Positions 15,194 to 23,444 of a stretch of 64,000 nucleotides of DNA are shown piece after piece; positions within the stretch are counted from its first letter, which is position 1; the number at the start of each line of letters is the position of its first letter. The notes under the pieces are model-generated. The model ran no database searches. It was not told the DNA's origin and worked only from the letters and a program-made list of their open reading frames with translations. Position numbers and translations under genes: made by a program. The stretch comes from Rhodospirillaceae bacterium. GTDB taxonomy: Bacteria; Pseudomonadota; Alphaproteobacteria; UBA8366; Aestuariispiraceae. The stretch covers positions 62,001 through 126,000 of the forward strand of contig PAQY01000013.1 in assembly GCA_002709955.1 (NCBI GenBank), read 5' to 3'.

Positions 15194-17095
15194 ATGAGCC
15201 AATTGGATGAAATTCATCGCCGCAGTCTTGAGGAACCCGAAGCCTTCTGGGCGGAAGTTGCCTCAGACATTGATTGGATAAAGCCGTGGTCCAGTGTTCT
15301 GGATCGCAGCCGCGCGCCGAATTTTTATCGATGGTTTGTGGGGGCTGAATGTAACACATGTTACAACGCCGTGGATCGTCACGCCGATGGTGGTCGCGGG
15401 GATCAGGCGGCGATTATCTATGACAGCCCCATCACCGGTCGCAAAAAGACGGTTACCTATTCTGAATTGAAAGAACAGGTGGCGCGATGCGCTGGTGCAA
15501 TGACCGCGCTGGGTATCACAAAGGGTGACCGGGTTATCATCTATATGCCGATGATTGTCGAGGCCGTGGTCGCAATGCTGGCCTGTGCCCGCATTGGCGC
15601 GGTGCATTCGGTGGTCTTTGGCGGATTTGCGTCCAATGAGCTTGCGACCCGCATTAAGGATTGCCGGCCCAAGGCGATCCTGACGGCCAGTTGCGGGTTG
15701 GAACCGGGGCGGATCGTTGGCTATCAAAAGCTTATTGAGGGGGCTTTGACCCTGGCACCCGACATTGTGGACTCAGTTCTGGTCTTTAAGCGGGAAGAGG
15801 CCGCCTGGGACCTGAAAAGCGGTCGCGACCATGACTGGGATGAAGCCCTTGCGGCGGCGACACCGGCAGACTGTGTGCCCGTTCAGGCGACCGATCCCCT
15901 GTATATCCTCTATACTTCCGGGACGACGGGTCAGCCCAAGGGGGTGGTACGCGACAATGGCGGTCATATGGTCGCCCTGAAATGGTCGATGAAGGCCATT
16001 TATGGTGTCGATCCGGGAGAGGTATTCTGGGCCGGATCTGATGTCGGCTGGGTTGTGGGGCATTCCTATATCGTTTATGCGCCGCTGTTGCATGGTTGCA
16101 CCACGATCCTGTTTGAAGGAAAGCCGGTGGGGACGCCAGATGCCGGTACCTTCTGGCGGGTGATTGCGGACCATGGGGTGACAACCTTTTTCACCGCCCC
16201 GACTGCCTTCCGCGCGATCAAGAAGGAAGACCCGAAAGGGGAATTGATTGGCAAGTATGACCTGTCTAAATTCCGCACATTGTTTCTGGCGGGAGAGCGC
16301 TGTGATACCGATACGCTGGCCTGGGCGCAGGAGAAACTGAAGGTGCCGGTGATCGATCACTGGTGGCAGACAGAAACCGGCTGGCCCGTTGCTGCAAACT
16401 GCATGGGGCTGACCCCGTTACCGGTGAAGCCGGGATCCCCGACGCGCGCCGTGGCCGGGTATGATGTCCGGGTCATTGATGATGCGCTGAAGGAACTGCC
16501 ACGCGGCGAGATGGGGGCGATATGCATCAAGCTGCCGCTGCCACCGGGCTGCCTGCCGACGCTGTGGAATGCAGATCAGCGTTATCTGGACAGCTATCTG
16601 GTTGATTACCCCGGATTTTATAAGACCGGCGATGCGGGCTATATGGATGAGGACGGGTATCTGTATATCATGTCGCGCATTGATGACGTGATCAACGTCG
16701 CGGGACACCGCCTGTCTACAGGCGCGATGGAGGAGATTTTATCCTGTCATCCAGATGTCGCGGAATGTGCCGTCATCGGTGCGGCGGATGCGCTGAAGGG
16801 TCAGTTGCCGGTTGGCTTCCTGGTTCTCAAGTCCGGCGTGACCCGCAGCGACGAAGATATCGTCAAAGATGTCATCGCGATGGTTCGGGATCAGATTGGG
16901 CCGGTTGCTGCCTTTAAGGCCGCAACCGTGGTGAAGCGTCTGCCCAAGACTCGATCCGGGAAAATCCTTCGCCGCTCCATGTCTTCTTTGGCCGACGGAC
17001 AGGAAACGAAGGCACCGGCGACAATCGATGATCCGGCAATCCTGGATGAGATATCCGAAAGCCTGCGCAAGATGGGATACCCCGCAAAAGGATAG
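15194..17095 (+). CDS. prpE: Propionyl-CoA synthetase
   Basis: A 633-aa acyl-CoA synthetase of the acetyl/propionyl-CoA type, forming propionyl-AMP and then propionyl-CoA in the cytoplasm. The P-loop-like YTSGTTGQPKG, the A5 region HWWQTETGWPVAANCMG, SRIDDVINVAGHRLSTGAMEE and the catalytic lysine in RSGKILRR are visible. The FNYRWFV-like start of the family (here NFYRWFVGAECNTCYNAVDRH) and the 630-residue length fit PrpE better than the 650-aa Acs. GGGGAAACGCAGC precedes the ATG. It is monocistronic, convergent with the permease gene (6-base gap). Regulation is likely through the palindromes in the divergent region. The lysine is a usual acetylation target. Confidence 0.88.
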   Translation: MSQLDEIHRRSLEEPEAFWAEVASDIDWIKPWSSVLDRSRAPNFYRWFVGAECNTCYNAVDRHADGGRGDQAAIIYDSPITGRKKTVTYSELKEQVARCAGAMTALGITKGDRVIIYMPMIVEAVVAMLACARIGAVHSVVFGGFASNELATRIKDCRPKAILTASCGLEPGRIVGYQKLIEGALTLAPDIVDSVLVFKREEAAWDLKSGRDHDWDEALAAATPADCVPVQATDPLYILYTSGTTGQPKGVVRDNGGHMVALKWSMKAIYGVDPGEVFWAGSDVGWVVGHSYIVYAPLLHGCTTILFEGKPVGTPDAGTFWRVIADHGVTTFFTAPTAFRAIKKEDPKGELIGKYDLSKFRTLFLAGERCDTDTLAWAQEKLKVPVIDHWWQTETGWPVAANCMGLTPLPVKPGSPTRAVAGYDVRVIDDALKELPRGEMGAICIKLPLPPGCLPTLWNADQRYLDSYLVDYPGFYKTGDAGYMDEDGYLYIMSRIDDVINVAGHRLSTGAMEEILSCHPDVAECAVIGAADALKGQLPVGFLVLKSGVTRSDEDIVKDVIAMVRDQIGPVAAFKAATVVKRLPKTRSGKILRRSMSSLADGQETKAPATIDDPAILDEISESLRKMGYPAKG

Positions 17096-17101
17096 ATCTG
17101 C

Positions 17102-18184
17102 TTACAGGGTGACATAACTGGCATACAGCAAGCCAACGCTGATCGATCCTACCATCGCGATGGCCAGATACAGCAGGAAGGTCTGGGTGTTGACCAGCGC
17201 CTTGACCGCAATCGCGGCGGGGATGCAGGTCACACCGCCTGCCACCATAAAGGCCAGGGCGGCACCCGGTTGCAGCCCGATATCCATCAGGCCACGCACC
17301 AGCGGGATAGCCGCATAGCCATTCAGATAGGCGGGCACACCGACGGCGGCCGCAGCGGGGACGGCCCAGACGCCTAAGGTCGATAACTGCGCGGCAACCT
17401 GATCCAGGGGCACCCAGGATACCATCATTGCCTCCAGCAGGAAGGCCAGGCTGAGCCACCGGGTCAAGAACCAGCCCATGGTGCCCACTTCGCCCAAAAA
17501 GGTACTGCGGCGCTCTGACTCCTGCCAAAAGGTCCATACTGGTTTGGTCTCAGGCAATTTTGATGGGCCGCAAGAGGATGTTCCGCATGTTGGCTTTGCG
17601 CGCGCCAGCAGGACATCCCTTAGATATCCCGCCCGCTGTAACAGCATCACAGCGCCCCCGCCCAACAGGCCGATGGCAATGGCTGAAAGTGTCTTGGCGA
17701 CGGCCATTTCCAATCCCAACACCCCCCAGGTCAGAACCATCATTTCCGGATCAATCACGGGGGAGGCGAGCCAGAATGCCATGACCGGTGCCAAAGGCAC
17801 GCCCGCAGCCAGCAGCGCCGCAATCAACGGCACAACACCGCAAGAGCAAAAGGGCGACAATGCCCCAAAGACAGCGGCGGTCAGAACAGCCTTTTCCTGG
17901 CGTCCTGATAGGGCGCGCGCAATCAACTGGTCGGCCCCGCTGGCCTTGATATAGGCGGCGATCAGAACGCTGATGATGATGAATATCCCGGTATTGACCA
18001 GGCTGTTCCCCATTGCCGTTGCGAAATCCAGGGCTTGATTGAGCCCTGTCCAAAGTGCTGTTGCGATTAGCAGGATCAGGATTGTCCACAAAACACGATC
18101 CTTGGGCAGGGATTTTATCCAAAAGACGATACTTCTAGAAATATCGAATTTATGGGAAGTCGGGTCCAGGCTGTGATCGACCAT
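17102..18184 (-). CDS. DUF318/ArsP-like permease, probably metal(loid) efflux
   Basis: A 360-aa polytopic permease of the YraQ/ArsP (DUF318) family with about eight to ten helices in two repeats. The first carries GALSPFCSCGVVPLIAALLAAGVPLAPVMAFWLASP, the second VGVPAYLNGYAAIPLVRGLMDIGLQPGAALAFMVAGG. The family exports organoarsenicals or thiol-bound metals. A cysteine-rich loop (CGTSSCGPSK) near residue 205 is suited to metal contact. It starts 20 bases after an ArsR-type regulator gene on the same strand, so a metal-responsive operon is likely. The exact ion (As, Cu, Zn) is unknown. A copy of the operator-like motif seen upstream of arsR lies within its first codons. Confidence 0.75.
   Translation of the reverse strand: MVDHSLDPTSHKFDISRSIVFWIKSLPKDRVLWTILILLIATALWTGLNQALDFATAMGNSLVNTGIFIIISVLIAAYIKASGADQLIARALSGRQEKAVLTAAVFGALSPFCSCGVVPLIAALLAAGVPLAPVMAFWLASPVIDPEMMVLTWGVLGLEMAVAKTLSAIAIGLLGGGAVMLLQRAGYLRDVLLARAKPTCGTSSCGPSKLPETKPVWTFWQESERRSTFLGEVGTMGWFLTRWLSLAFLLEAMMVSWVPLDQVAAQLSTLGVWAVPAAAAVGVPAYLNGYAAIPLVRGLMDIGLQPGAALAFMVAGGVTCIPAAIAVKALVNTQTFLLYLAIAMVGSISVGLLYASYVTL
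18133..18148. promoter_or_regulatory. Operator-like motif inside the 5' end of the permease gene
   Basis: TTCTAGAAATATCGAA matches the sequence at 18583-18598 in 15 of 16 positions. It lies 36 bases inside the permease coding region. A second ArsR-family binding site is the simplest reading. Confidence 0.45.
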
Positions 18185-18204
18185 CTTTGAGATCCTTATA
18201 GACG

Positions 18205-18540
18205 TTAGGCGCTTAGCTTATGGGCGCGGTGCGGGACCTTGGGCCTTGTGCTGCTGTCTGCGCAGCATTCTTCCGTCAGGAAGGTCAACAGCCAATTCAT
18301 GGTGTCATAGTCGGCGCGGCAGGTATGGGTTGTCCCTTCGCGATGACGCGACACCAGGCCGACCAGTTCCAGATGCTTTAGGTGATGCGACAGGGTGGAG
18401 GCCGGGATAGACAGGCTGGCCTGAATTTCACCAACACTTTTGCCAGCATCCCCCGCCCGCACCAACAGGCGGAACATCGCCAATCGGGTCGGGTTTCCCA
18501 AAGCCTCTAAACAGGCGGCAGTTTCATCAAGATCGCTCAT
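18205..18540 (-). CDS. ArsR-family metal-sensing repressor
   Basis: A 111-aa winged-helix ArsR/SmtB protein: N-terminal ALGNPTRLAMFRLLV, recognition helix SIPASTLSHHLKHLELVGLVSRHREGT, and a C-terminal dimer helix ending in EECCADSS, whose adjacent cysteines are a plausible metal(loid) site. The track start is a TTG at 18576; ATG 18540 gives the normal family length. The downstream permease gene begins 20 bases later. Such repressors leave DNA when metal binds, so it probably controls itself and the permease through the motif at 18583. Quorum- or sulfide-type ArsR proteins are alternatives. Confidence 0.85.
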   Translation of the reverse strand: MSDLDETAACLEALGNPTRLAMFRLLVRAGDAGKSVGEIQASLSIPASTLSHHLKHLELVGLVSRHREGTTHTCRADYDTMNWLLTFLTEECCADSSTRPKVPHRAHKLSA

Positions 18541-18582
18541 GGAACTATCGATACGATGAATCAAAAAGGGAGTCAACGGTAT

Positions 18583-18598
18583 TTCTAGAATTATCGAA
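18583..18598. promoter_or_regulatory. Probable ArsR operator
   Basis: TTCTAGAATTATCGAA lies about 45-60 bases upstream of the regulator's ATG and within a wider imperfect dyad (TATTTC ... GAAATA). It is repeated almost exactly at 18133 in the permease gene, which strengthens the case for specific binding. Confidence 0.55.
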
Positions 18599-18681
18599 AT
18601 AATGAATCATACTTGCATTCCCTTTCGCACCGTCTTAGCTCAAAGGGAGACTGTGCGATCTTTTGGGGACCAGATATTATC

Positions 18682-18927
18682 ATGGCGCAATTGCCGAATA
18701 TTCCATCGCCCTGTGTCGGGGTTTGCGTGATGCATCCGACCACCAATCTGTGCCAGGGATGTATGCGCAGTTTGGGGGAAATTGCGGAATGGTCGCGGGC
18801 GTCGAATGAGCGTCGCTATGAAATCGTATTGGACTTGAAGCAGCGGCGCATCGCGTCGGGTCGGGTTTCGGAAAGCGACCTGCGCCCCCGGCGGCGTCGC
18901 GCAAACCCGTCGACCAGCACCGGATAA
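18682..18927 (+). CDS. DUF1289 protein
   Basis: An 81-aa protein with the DUF1289 signature SPCVGVCVMHPTTNLCQGCMRSLGEIAEW, four cysteines spaced like a small metal-binding site, then a basic tail (RPRRRRANPS). Its biochemical role is not established. The track starts at 18613, but ATG 18682 fits the family, whose members begin shortly before SPC. It is followed after 7 bases by the ycaQ-type gene, so the two are probably co-transcribed. A Fe-S or zinc role is only a guess from the cysteines. Confidence 0.85.
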   Translation: MAQLPNIPSPCVGVCVMHPTTNLCQGCMRSLGEIAEWSRASNERRYEIVLDLKQRRIASGRVSESDLRPRRRRANPSTSTG

Positions 18928-18934
18928 ACCATCC

Positions 18935-20152
18935 ATGGGCCTGCCCCTTCCTGTCACCACCAAGGATGCGCGTGCGCTTATCCTGAATTTGCAGGGTCTG
19001 GGACAATCCCACCGCAGACGTCTGTCGGATGGGGATTTGATGGACCTGATCCGCCAGATGGGATTTGTTCAGGTCGACAGCATCAACATGCTGGAGCGTG
19101 CCCACCAGATGATCCTGTCATCCCGTGCGACGGGGTATCGCCCCAAACAGCTGCAACGCCTGTTGGAAAAACAGGGGGCTTTGTTTGAGAACTGGACTCA
19201 TGATGCGGCCATCATTCCGTCCGACTTCTTTCCCTATTGGATGCGACGATTTGAGAACCGGCGGGCAGCCTTGGCGGATCGGTACAGCCGTTGGCATGGT
19301 CCGCAATTTCTGAACGAGACGGAAAGCGTGATCGCCCATATCGAAGCCAATGGCCCGATACTGTCCCGCGATCTGTCACCCGATGAACGCAAAGGGCCCG
19401 GCGCCTGGTGGAATTGGCATCCCTCCAAGACCGCCCTGGAATATCTCTGGCGGACCGGGACCCTGGCAGTGGCCCGACGGGAAGGGTTTCAGAAGGTCTA
19501 TGATCTGACCCACCGTGTTATTCCTGAACCACACCGGGAAACCCCGGCAGCGCATGCGGATCTGGTTGACTGGTCCTGCCGCAGTGCGCTGGACAGGCTG
19601 GGATTCGGCACGCCGGGAGAGATCGCCGGCTTCTGGGATCATATCACGGCGGATGAGGCAAAGGCCTGGTGTGAGGCTAATCTGGACAGGGCCGTTATCC
19701 AGGCCAATGTGGACCAGACGACGGGACGCCCCCGGCTGTTATATGCCAGACCGGATTTGGAAACTGCTTTGAACCAAGTTGAACCGCCGCCGCCTGGACT
19801 GCGCATTCTAAACCCGTTTGACCCTGTCTTGCGGGATCGCAAGCGGCTACAGGGCCTGTTTGGATTTTCCTATCGCATAGAAGTTTTTGTGCCAGCCCCT
19901 CAGCGGACCTATGGCTATTATGTCTTTCCCATATTGGAAGGGGATCGCCTGATCGGCCGCATTGATATGAAGGCGGATCGACCCGCTGACTCCTTGCAAA
20001 TCACGGCTGTCTGGCCGGAACCCGGAATCAGTTTTGGAAAGGGTCACATGAAGCGCCTGGAAGGGGAATTGGACCGACAAAAGAGCTTTGGTGGCCTGTC
20101 GACCCTTCGTTTCGAAGACGGTTGGCTACGGGAACCTGTCGTTTCGGCGTAA
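18935..20152 (+). CDS. ycaQ: YcaQ/AlkZ-like DNA glycosylase
   Basis: A 405-aa winged-helix protein of the HTH_42 family, whose characterised members (AlkZ, YcaQ) remove alkylated bases and unhook interstrand crosslinks. The catalytic motif QVD is seen in MGFVQVDSINMLERAHQMILSSR near residues 46-65, matching the QxD of the YcaQ subgroup rather than QxQ of AlkZ. Other family landmarks are ENWTHDAAIIP and the late NPFDPVLRDRKRLQGLFGFSYRIEVF. It acts on DNA in the cytoplasm. It follows DUF1289 closely and converges on an EamA transporter gene. Length is normal for the family. Confidence 0.85.
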   Translation: MGLPLPVTTKDARALILNLQGLGQSHRRRLSDGDLMDLIRQMGFVQVDSINMLERAHQMILSSRATGYRPKQLQRLLEKQGALFENWTHDAAIIPSDFFPYWMRRFENRRAALADRYSRWHGPQFLNETESVIAHIEANGPILSRDLSPDERKGPGAWWNWHPSKTALEYLWRTGTLAVARREGFQKVYDLTHRVIPEPHRETPAAHADLVDWSCRSALDRLGFGTPGEIAGFWDHITADEAKAWCEANLDRAVIQANVDQTTGRPRLLYARPDLETALNQVEPPPPGLRILNPFDPVLRDRKRLQGLFGFSYRIEVFVPAPQRTYGYYVFPILEGDRLIGRIDMKADRPADSLQITAVWPEPGISFGKGHMKRLEGELDRQKSFGGLSTLRFEDGWLREPVVSA

Positions 20153-20169
20153 TCTCAATCTGGCGTTAC

Positions 20170-21108
20170 TCAGACGCGCCCGCGCAGTTTTGGCGTTTTC
20201 ACGGGGCGGACTTTCGCCACGCGGGTTTCGCGGTGGACAATATAGATCCCGCTGGCAATAACGATGGCAGCGCCAATGAAGACACGCAATACTGGAATTT
20301 CTCCCCAAATCCAATAGGCCAATAATGTGGTCCATATGATAGCGAGATAATCCAAGGGGGCCAGAATGGCGACTTCTGCATGGCGAAAGGCGATCGTCAT
20401 TGTCAATTGTGCAATCGCGCCGACCAAGCCGACACCGATCAATAAGGCCCAATCCAACGTTGCCATCGGCATCACCCAGCCATCCAGATAAACCCATATC
20501 GCGCCCACGATAGCACCCGAAAGGGTAAGCCAGAAGGTGATGGTAAGGGCGGTTTCGGTAGCGGATAGTTTGCGGGTAATGATCATTGCCAACGCCATGC
20601 CTGCGGCTGCCAAGAGCGCAGCCATAGAAGCCCAATCAAACACGCTGCTGCCAGGATTGACGACGATCAACACACCGACAAATCCAACGCAAACCGCAAT
20701 CCATCGGCGAATCCCCACGCGCTCACCCAGCAAGGGAACGGATAAGGCGGTCATTAGGAGTGGGGCGGCAAACAAAATTGCTATGGCATCTGCCAGCCGC
20801 ATTTGACTGAAAGACCAGAAGATCAGGCTCATGGTGACGATGCTGATCGTCGAGCGCATCAGATGGACTAATGGCCGTTGCGTCTTGAGCGTCACAAGGC
20901 CACCATTCATCATTACTAAGATGAATATCGGTACAAGCGCAACGCCACAGCGGAAGAAGACAATTTGCGATGTTGGGTAGCCATCGCCCAACCATTTTAC
21001 AGTCGTGTCCATGAAAGCAAATAAAAGAACAGACAGGCACATCGTGGCAATGCCCAGGCCGTTCTTGGAAAGATGCGATGATTTTTCGGAGACTGAAGCG
21101 TCAGTCAC
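20170..21108 (-). CDS. EamA/DMT-family transporter
   Basis: A 312-aa inner-membrane protein with about ten helices arranged as two EamA repeats, as in drug/metabolite exporters such as RhtA or YdcZ relatives. The first repeat begins with GLGIATMCLSVLLFAFMDTTVKWLGDG and contains FWSFSQMRLADAIAILFAAPLLMTALSV; the second contains AIWVYLDGW and LDYLAIIWTTLLAYWIWGE. The start is GTG, overlapping the proC stop (GTGA), so it is translated after proC. The substrate is unknown; co-transcription with proC hints at an amino acid-related solute but does not prove it. Confidence 0.8.
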   Translation of the reverse strand: MTDASVSEKSSHLSKNGLGIATMCLSVLLFAFMDTTVKWLGDGYPTSQIVFFRCGVALVPIFILVMMNGGLVTLKTQRPLVHLMRSTISIVTMSLIFWSFSQMRLADAIAILFAAPLLMTALSVPLLGERVGIRRWIAVCVGFVGVLIVVNPGSSVFDWASMAALLAAAGMALAMIITRKLSATETALTITFWLTLSGAIVGAIWVYLDGWVMPMATLDWALLIGVGLVGAIAQLTMTIAFRHAEVAILAPLDYLAIIWTTLLAYWIWGEIPVLRVFIGAAIVIASGIYIVHRETRVAKVRPVKTPKLRGRV

Positions 21109-21938
21109 GACGTGGCGCCCAATTCCTTGGATCGACGGGTGGCGGCGGCAATGGCCTCAACCATCAATGGCCCCAGACCATCTTCCTCACGCATCAGGAC
21201 TTTCAATGCTTCCAGGGTTGTTCCGCCTGGACTGGTCACATTTTCTCGCAGGGTCGATGGGGGCGTATCGCCGCTGGCCAGGGCCAATTGTCCGGCACCA
21301 GCGACGGTGACCAGGGCCAATCGGGCAGACAGGTCTTCGGGTAAACCAGCGGCAATACCCGCCTTCGCCATGCACTCCATCAACAGGAAGGTATAGGCAG
21401 GCCCGCCGCCGCTCAGTGCGGTTACGGCGTCGATCAGCGCTTCGTCCTGAACTGTTGCGGCCTCTCCCACAGCGCGCAGCAGGACTTCGGCCAGGGACGC
21501 CTGGGCATCGCTGGCAATAGCATTCGGGCAGGCGACCGTGATGCCCTGTCCAATGGCGGCAGGTGTATTGGGCATGGCGCGAATGATTGCGGCCTGGTCC
21601 CCCAGATGGGTTTCAAAATACGATATGGTCTTGCCCGCCGCGATGGACAGGAACAGACAATCTGGTCCGGAAAAGCGACGGTAGTCTGCCAGCAATGCAT
21701 CCATCTGCTGGGGCTTGACCGCCAAGACGATGACTTCCGGATTCAGGTCGTCAGGCACATCATTGGCACCGGCAACAACAGTCACGCCAGCGCGATCCTT
21801 GAAGGCATCGCCGCCCACCGGATCCACAACAGTGACGCCCCCAGCCACAATACCGGACTTCAACCACCCATCCAGCATCGCACCACCCATTTTCCCGCAT
21901 CCGATCAGCAATAGTGGTCTTGATAATGTATCGGTCAT
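21105..21938 (-). CDS. proC: Pyrroline-5-carboxylate reductase
   Basis: A 277-aa enzyme for the last step of proline synthesis, reducing pyrroline-5-carboxylate with NAD(P)H in the cytoplasm. The N-terminal Rossmann motif LLIGCGKMGGAMLDGW, VLAVKPQQM, RAMPNTPAAIGQG and the C-terminal signature VTALSGGGPAYTFLLMECMAKAG ... SPGGTTLEAL are all present. The ATG at 21938 has GGGG 7 bases upstream. It overlaps the EamA transporter gene and follows a TerB-like gene after 32 bases, so three genes may form one unit. Length is normal. Confidence 0.95.
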   Translation of the reverse strand: MTDTLSRPLLLIGCGKMGGAMLDGWLKSGIVAGGVTVVDPVGGDAFKDRAGVTVVAGANDVPDDLNPEVIVLAVKPQQMDALLADYRRFSGPDCLFLSIAAGKTISYFETHLGDQAAIIRAMPNTPAAIGQGITVACPNAIASDAQASLAEVLLRAVGEAATVQDEALIDAVTALSGGGPAYTFLLMECMAKAGIAAGLPEDLSARLALVTVAGAGQLALASGDTPPSTLRENVTSPGGTTLEALKVLMREEDGLGPLMVEAIAAATRRSKELGATS

Positions 21939-21970
21939 TTTGGTCCCCTCGGTTCCCGGTGAATTTTGCT

Positions 21971-22381
21971 CTAACGGGTGCTCATGCGCTGGAAAAGGCT
22001 TTCCGTGTCCTTGATCAACCGTCCCTGACGTTCAGCCAGGTCCATCACGGCGGCAATTTCGCTGGGCGAGAAATTGACCTGCTCCGTGACTTTCATCAGC
22101 ACGGAGGATTCATTGGGGTGGAAGTTATCATCAACGAAAGCCATGGTCGCCAGGGTCAGGATCAGGACGACCTGTGAATGCGCATCGTCAAAGACAGAAA
22201 CATCGATTTCGCCAAACACATCCTGAGTCGGTGTGGAAAGATTCGCCCCTAATTCCGCATGCAGCATGCCAAACAAGGCATCTTCTTCGATAACAACTTT
22301 TGAATCAGCGATCATCATCCGTTTGGCCAGCGCCAACAGAACGGTCTTTTGTCTCAAGCTCAGTTTATCAAAAACAATCAT
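21971..22381 (-). CDS. Small TerB-like protein, function unknown
   Basis: A 136-aa helical soluble protein. The pattern LALAKRMMIADSKVVIEEDALF, an acidic stretch after the first helix, then LATMAFVDDNFHPNESSVL with a second acidic turn resembles the helical TerB/DjlA-type fold, which often binds divalent metal in such loops. I cannot assign it more exactly. ATG 22381 is chosen because AGAGGG lies 6 bases upstream; the track adds six residues. It precedes proC by 32 bases on the same strand and follows the ybjN-like gene, so the three may be co-transcribed. Confidence 0.6.
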   Translation of the reverse strand: MIVFDKLSLRQKTVLLALAKRMMIADSKVVIEEDALFGMLHAELGANLSTPTQDVFGEIDVSVFDDAHSQVVLILTLATMAFVDDNFHPNESSVLMKVTEQVNFSPSEIAAVMDLAERQGRLIKDTESLFQRMSTR

Positions 22382-22533
22382 GGTCGGCCCTCTGTGCAAT
22401 TGGGCCGTTTTGGCATGTCAGGCCCACGCTTAAGGGTATTCGCCACAGCGCTTAAGGGATGTCAAACCTGAACACAGGAAAACATTTCTTCCAGGACGGA
22501 ATATCCCAGGATGCGTCTGGGGGTATGCCGACC

Positions 22534-23037
22534 TTATGCTTCGCCCTGACAATCCAGCAAAGCCGCCTGCACGGCTTCTTCTGGTTTGTATCCACCCCAC
22601 AGAAGGAATTGGAATGCCGGATAAAAGCGCTCGCATTCCGCCAGGGCGATATCCATCAAATCTTCCAATTGCTCGACCGAAAAACCGCCCATGCCGCGCG
22701 TCGGGATGGTATGGCGATAGGTGGGGGAGCCGCTTTCTGAGCACAGATCGAAATGACCCATCCACATTTTTTCATTGATCAAGGCCAACAGTTCGACCAC
22801 GCCCTTGCGACGGTCCCCTGGGATCTTCAAATCAAAGGTGCATGTGTAGTAAAAGGCGTGCATGTCTTCCCGCCAGACGAACAGCATGCGGTAATCGCAC
22901 CAGCCACCGGTCGTTTCGACGATCAGTTCCTCGTCGTCTGAACGTTCGAATGGCCATTCGTTGGCTTGAAACATTGCTTCAAGGATATCGAGCGGGTTGG
23001 CGAGCTGACTGGAATGATCGACCTGCAAGCTGGTCAT
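22534..23037 (-). CDS. YbjN domain protein
   Basis: A 167-aa protein of the YbjN family (type III secretion chaperone-like fold), soluble and cytoplasmic. Visible are NPLDILEAMFQANEWPFERSDDEELIVETTGGWCDYRMLFVW and, later, RGMGGFSVEQLEDLMDIALAECERFYPAFQFLLWGG, both typical. Family members have been linked to stress and motility regulation in enterobacteria, but the molecular role is unclear. The track start at 23190 is too far upstream; ATG 23037 has GGGGAGAG 7 bases before it. The 400-base region in front carries a long palindrome at 23178-23219. Confidence 0.82.
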   Translation of the reverse strand: MTSLQVDHSSQLANPLDILEAMFQANEWPFERSDDEELIVETTGGWCDYRMLFVWREDMHAFYYTCTFDLKIPGDRRKGVVELLALINEKMWMGHFDLCSESGSPTYRHTIPTRGMGGFSVEQLEDLMDIALAECERFYPAFQFLLWGGYKPEEAVQAALLDCQGEA

Positions 23038-23444
23038 GGGTTCTCTCCCCTTCGAAGGCCCGGCGTGGGCGGCGGCCAATTTTGTACCGAAGGCATAGGC
23101 ACAACGATCAAAACCGAACGGATCCACCATCCACCGTGCCGCGATCCACGCCTCTCTCCACCTCTCTCCAGAGTGTTCCAGACATCGCATCTATATATAG
23201 ATATGTATGCGATATCTGGTGAGATCAACGCTTCACCACACAAGACCTAGATTGCCATAGGGGGTTTCGCGGCGCAAAGACTTTTTAAAAGAAAGTTTTG
23301 TGGCGCTTGGTCAGGGTTATGGGGCGACTCGCGGGATTGCGAAAGTCCTGTAAGCGGTGTTCCGCTTTTTTCCTGTCGATACATGCTTTTAGAATTCGGA
23401 TCAGTAGGCTAGCGTTCCAGGATAAAATTGTTGCATGGGAGAAA
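23038..23444. other. Divergent intergenic region, ybjN and hydroxyacid dehydrogenase
   Basis: About 400 bases between the ybjN-like gene (minus) and the dehydrogenase gene (plus). It holds a short tandem repeat (CCTCTCTCCA twice near 23160), the palindrome at 23178-23219, and otherwise no convincing gene: the N-terminal 49 residues added by the ORF-track start at 23298 have no family character. Confidence 0.5.
23178..23219. promoter_or_regulatory. Long imperfect palindrome between divergent genes
   Basis: Thirteen-base arms (CCAGACATCGCAT and ATGCGATATCTGG) match as inverted repeats at 12 of 13 positions around a centre containing the self-complementary CTATATATAG. There is no T-run on either side. 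It sits about 140 bases upstream of ybjN and 225 bases upstream of the dehydrogenase start, and could be an operator or a cruciform-forming element. Confidence 0.55.
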
